Assembly (NCBI GenBank): GCA_030427805.1
Contig: JAUICP010000002.1
Location: 124,001 to 188,000, forward strand
DNA length: 64,000 nucleotides
Source: Bdellovibrionia bacterium
Lineage (GTDB): Bacteria > Bdellovibrionota > Bdellovibrionia > Bdellovibrionales > JAGQZY01
Direction of reading: 5' to 3'
The notes beneath the pieces are model-generated. The model made no database searches, was not told where the DNA came from, and saw only the letters and a program-made list of their open reading frames with translations. Shown piece by piece: positions 60,586-64,000 of this stretch. How positions within the stretch are numbered: the first letter of the stretch is position 1; every line of letters starts with the position of its first letter. The position numbers and the translations under genes were made by a program.

Positions 60586-63500
60586 TTCTCTTGGCGATAA
60601 AAATCTTTGGTTTGATTGTGGTAGGTCTCTAAGAATTGATTGAATTCATAGATCTTGCCGCCGTCATAGTTGTCGACTGGAGGCGGAGAATTTTCGATCC
60701 ATCGATAGACCTGAAACTGTCCTGACTCTCTCTGCTGAGCTTCTGCCCTCTCAATCCCTTCACCAAGGGATCTAATTCCTTCTACTTCCTTTTCGACCGT
60801 CGATCGATAATAATTTTCGATTTCAAGACTGAGCCAACTCGGCGGGGCAAACACCATCCGAGGGCGTTCTGCCTGATAAAGATAGTATTTTTTTGCGTCG
60901 TCAAAGATCTTTCTTCTTCTAATAGGAACCGGCATATTTCGAGCGGAACGACGATCTTTGTATTGATCCCTCTCTCCGATATCACCACCATAAGGCTTTC
61001 GAACATAATAGTAGAGTCTCTCGAGTGGAGCATAATAGCGCAAAATTCGCGAAGCAGACCCCAATTCGTATTCGAAAAAAGATCGGTGGAGCAGATTCTC
61101 ACGGTATACAAAACGATCTTTATTAATCAATCGAAGAATCTCTTCGTCTTCGCTGTCAACGAACAGAAGACTATTAAAGCGAAGGTTCTGGTCAATCACT
61201 TGATCGATACAGGCCTTAAAATGAGAAGTCTCTTCCGCACAGGAAGTCTCTTCAAATACTGGAGAATTAAAACTCAAAGGAGTTTCACCCAACTTAATAA
61301 GTGAGGCCTTGAAACGCCTCCAATCTCTGATAAACCAAGAAAATGAAGCAAATTTAAACCACGCTCTTCCGTCTTTATTGGCTAGAAATTCATAGGAATC
61401 AAAAACACTCCTTCTAAACGAGGAAAACTGCTCGTTAAAAGAAACGTCCTTAACCTCTAGATCGATTCCTCCGTCAAATTCGAACTCCTCAATACTCTGA
61501 GGGATGTGTATCTCTCTTCTCGTAAACCCCGGAATCGGAAAGTTTTCTGAAAGAAGGAACTCCCTCAAGCGCAAAAGAACCAGGGGTTTACTGTAGACAT
61601 AGTTCGACTGTGGGTTAGTCTGCAATTGCTCAATGATCCCAGAAATATGGGCGTCGTAGCCCTGAACACCTGAATAGTTTTGCGCATTCGGAAAAAGAGC
61701 GTCGCGCAACTCACTTTCTGATTTCTCACTTCTCCGGTGCTGACGCAAAGTCTGGTGAACATTTCTCAAGAATTCGGACTCTGCCTTGACCAACTCTTTT
61801 TGCGTTTCAAACTCTAGGTGACTAAACATCGATGTACAAAGACTCACTTCCGAGTCCCATTTAATCACGTGACTGAGGTAATTTTGCACTTCTTGCTCAG
61901 TCCCTTGGAGCTGCTGTTCAATTCTTTCATTAAATTGCAAATAGGCTTCTTCACCTTTGTAGCGTCGCAAGTAATTTGCAGTAACCCTTGAAAGGCGCTT
62001 TATCTGTTTGAATCGCCTCGTAAAATCCACTCGCATGCGCTCTAAAAATTCATCCAGGTTATAAGCCGAGGCCAGATATTCTCGTCCCGGCAACCAATAT
62101 AAAGATGTTGCCGCCATAAAGGCAGGGTGTATCCCGACCGCGCGAATGGGTTGAGCGTTTGTAGAATCCTGTATGTTTCCAGGGAGACCCGCAAAGGCAT
62201 AGTCCGTGATCTCCCAGACATTGCTTTTTAATGGATTTGCGCGCCCCTGGGTCAAAAAACTATTGGCTCTACAAATTGGTAAATCACTGTCTCCGTTAGA
62301 GCAAAGAGCTCGTCCGTGATAACGACAGTTTGCTAGAAACTCTTCGTAGTTTTCATTGCCGCTAAACTGGGTCTGTAAAAAATTGAATCCCACTTGGAGA
62401 CTTCTAAAACCAGGTCTGAGAAGTTTATCTATCATCAATTGAAAATATCGATGGGGCTCTACCTGATAAATATCAAAAAGACCGAAAAAGAGAGAATAGT
62501 AAAACACCATCTCTAGCTCGTAATACTCAACACCAAGACTTGTTCCCGTTCCGAAGTCAAACCAAGGAGCGTACTGACCATCAAAGAACACGTTAATGAT
62601 ATCCTTGATATCAATGGTCACTACTCCTCGACCAAACTGATAGGTTCTGATGCTAAAGTCTTCATCTGCAAGGTAATACATCATAAGCATCATATTCGGA
62701 AAACTCACATAGAAATTGATATTTCTCGGAATTGCCTCTAGATCATCCATGATTTCTCTAATCGGAGAACTCGAGATGAGATCTGTTAAGTGCTCTGAAA
62801 AATAGTTTCTGTAAGCAGCTTTGAGAGAATTGAGTTCCGAAATGTACCGATTCCAACGAGGACTCATTTGATCCGCTTGATCGAGTGCACGTTTTAAAAT
62901 TTTCTTGCGACTGGGTGAGTCCTCTTGGTTTTCTACGCGATTTAAAAAATACTGTGCAAGCTGTCGACTCGATCTGAGCGAAAGAGCCAGTAATTTTAAT
63001 TTTGAGAAGCTGTGAATTTGCGCAGCCAAATCTTCTTTAGGAATTCCTATGGATAGAAATTCTAATAAATTCTGCTTGGCGCTATCACTAAGAGTATTCA
63101 GTGATATTTTTTCAAGAATAATACTAGTAAAAGCTGATGGCTGCTGACTCTGTTCTGAAAGCCCAAGAACCTCAAGGTGGCGTGATGTATTTATTTGATT
63201 GGACCTCAATACTCTATCAAAGTCATCTAGCTCTTCTCCACTTTCGCTGTGCGAACGTTCAATTCCTTCGTGAACTTGAACTATGAACTCACGATTGTCT
63301 TTGAGTTCAGAGTCCATTAGTTTTGCGAGCCAAAGATTAAATATCAGACTCCTTTGCGGGCTGTCACTATCATCTAAGAAATCAGTCACGCCGAAATCTC
63401 GAAGAAAACTGATCAAGACTTCTGACGATTCACCAGATGACTCTAATATCAATGACAACGTCTGAAGATGCTTTTGCCTCAATCCATCAGAAAGCGGACT

Positions 63501-64000
63501 CTGCAAAAGCTCTCGGGCCCGCCTAAGATAAATAAGATCGGTTTGCTCAGTTTCTTGAGCGATATGTAGCGAGTAAGTCAAAAACATTAAATTATAGTAT
63601 TCACTCAAATCGTGTCGACTTGGGATATAGGTGTGCATAAATCCAAGTGTTTGCGGAATAGTTCTAAAAAACGATAAATTAAGGCACTGACTGATTTCGC
63701 CATCTTCATTCCAATGGCAATCCTGAATAATATAGTTCAAGTATTCTTGCAGGTCTCCGCGCTGATCTTCACTGAGTCCCTCATAATTATCGATTTGAAG
63801 AACCTTTGTAAAGGCCCGGCCAAGCCATGTGAAATAGGATCTGAACTGATCCTCCTGGGCTTTAGCTTCTTCTCCCGGAAAACCTAAGCGATTAACTTCG
63901 GTTAAAACTGGCTTAATAATGAGTTGAAAAATCTGTTGGGTTTCAAGAGATTCGAGCTCTTCAATTGAAGTCTCAATGAGAGCATGAGTCTCTGGTCCCT
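60582..64000 (-). CDS. very large protein of unknown function, 5' end beyond the window
   Basis: The frame is open from the stop at 60582 to the window edge, over 1130 residues; the first in-frame TTG at 63740 is not a real start since the frame continues without a stop. It is helical and charged, with segments like SQSIEEFEFDGGIDLEVKDV and many Tyr/Arg. No repeats, membrane segments or family motifs are recognised; it has some Cys pairs (CAEETSHFKAC, CRYHGRALC). It might be an exported or structural protein. The N-terminus is missing. Confidence 0.7.
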   Translation of the reverse strand, partial: GPETHALIETSIEELESLETQQIFQLIIKPVLTEVNRLGFPGEEAKAQEDQFRSYFTWLGRAFTKVLQIDNYEGLSEDQRGDLQEYLNYIIQDCHWNEDGEISQCLNLSFFRTIPQTLGFMHTYIPSRHDLSEYYNLMFLTYSLHIAQETEQTDLIYLRRARELLQSPLSDGLRQKHLQTLSLILESSGESSEVLISFLRDFGVTDFLDDSDSPQRSLIFNLWLAKLMDSELKDNREFIVQVHEGIERSHSESGEELDDFDRVLRSNQINTSRHLEVLGLSEQSQQPSAFTSIILEKISLNTLSDSAKQNLLEFLSIGIPKEDLAAQIHSFSKLKLLALSLRSSRQLAQYFLNRVENQEDSPSRKKILKRALDQADQMSPRWNRYISELNSLKAAYRNYFSEHLTDLISSSPIREIMDDLEAIPRNINFYVSFPNMMLMMYYLADEDFSIRTYQFGRGVVTIDIKDIINVFFDGQYAPWFDFGTGTSLGVEYYELEMVFYYSLFFGLFDIYQVEPHRYFQLMIDKLLRPGFRSLQVGFNFLQTQFSGNENYEEFLANCRYHGRALCSNGDSDLPICRANSFLTQGRANPLKSNVWEITDYAFAGLPGNIQDSTNAQPIRAVGIHPAFMAATSLYWLPGREYLASAYNLDEFLERMRVDFTRRFKQIKRLSRVTANYLRRYKGEEAYLQFNERIEQQLQGTEQEVQNYLSHVIKWDSEVSLCTSMFSHLEFETQKELVKAESEFLRNVHQTLRQHRRSEKSESELRDALFPNAQNYSGVQGYDAHISGIIEQLQTNPQSNYVYSKPLVLLRLREFLLSENFPIPGFTRREIHIPQSIEEFEFDGGIDLEVKDVSFNEQFSSFRRSVFDSYEFLANKDGRAWFKFASFSWFIRDWRRFKASLIKLGETPLSFNSPVFEETSCAEETSHFKACIDQVIDQNLRFNSLLFVDSEDEEILRLINKDRFVYRENLLHRSFFEYELGSASRILRYYAPLERLYYYVRKPYGGDIGERDQYKDRRSARNMPVPIRRRKIFDDAKKYYLYQAERPRMVFAPPSWLSLEIENYYRSTVEKEVEGIRSLGEGIERAEAQQRESGQFQVYRWIENSPPPVDNYDGGKIYEFNQFLETYHNQTKDFYRQEN

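Overview
The window looks like a chromosome segment of a predatory or free-living Bdellovibrionota-type Gram-negative bacterium. This is inferred from gene content: two TIGR02147-type regulators, many Sec/lipobox lipoproteins with no recognisable domain, and a sigma-54 circuit. Base composition is moderate to AT-rich. No rRNA is present and one tRNA gene (tRNA-Pro, TGG) is complete.

Layout. (1) 1-3.4 kb is host chromosome: an exported endonuclease/exonuclease/phosphatase-fold protein, a lipoprotein, two small unknown proteins, then tRNA-Pro. (2) About 3.4 to 42.5-44.2 kb is best read as an integrated conjugative element inserted at the 3' end of tRNA-Pro. A large serine recombinase sits against the tRNA and its reading frame runs antisense through it. 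A fragment matching the tRNA 3' end lies at 44.21-44.24 kb. The left half (20.0 to 5.1 kb, all minus strand) is one long conjugation operon: two sigma-region-4-like proteins, VirB2, VirB3, VirB4, an S66 peptidase and a DUF5694 protein as inserted cargo, VirB5/TrbJ, VirB6, VirB8/TraE, VirB9/TraK, VirB10, an FtsK-type coupling ATPase, a replication-relaxation-type protein, a glycine-zipper lipoprotein, a PLA2-like small protein, an XRE repressor and the recombinase.

(3) 20.2-23.6 kb is the control region: two related secreted proteins, a TIGR02147 regulator, and several copies of the palindrome TATCAA-N4-TTGATA in front of both the conjugation operon and the plus-strand cargo operon. (4) 23.6-36.9 kb is a tightly packed plus-strand operon with a good sigma-54 promoter. 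It encodes a sigma-54 activator, a small exported protein, a membrane-anchored OppA/DppA-like peptide-binding protein, a YcaO-like protein and a hybrid histidine kinase. These are followed by a translationally coupled series of small-molecule-modifying enzymes: DUF4440, two methyltransferases, a double GNAT, two APH-type kinases, a nucleotidyltransferase, a TPR protein and a uridine-kinase-like protein. The first five genes look like a peptide-sensing or peptide-modifying signalling unit that I do not recognise as a described system. It is the main candidate for novelty here. (5) 37-42.5 kb holds looser cargo: a truncated AraC-type regulator, an AT-rich SGNH hydrolase, a toroid-fold protein, a glyoxalase-like protein, a membrane protein with its winged-helix regulator and operator, and a recombinase-domain fragment.

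(6) 44-64 kb is again ordinary chromosome: a bicupin, a beta-helix protein, a lipoprotein with DnaJ-like zinc motifs, DUF2231, LuxR-type and PLD-family proteins, and two paralogous lipoproteins around a second TIGR02147 gene. After these come an amino-acid-binding lipoprotein and a phospholipid-remodelling operon (CDP-alcohol phosphotransferase, CdsA-like protein, fused hydrolase/methyltransferase, ICMT-like methyltransferase). The window ends inside a very large unrecognised minus-strand protein.
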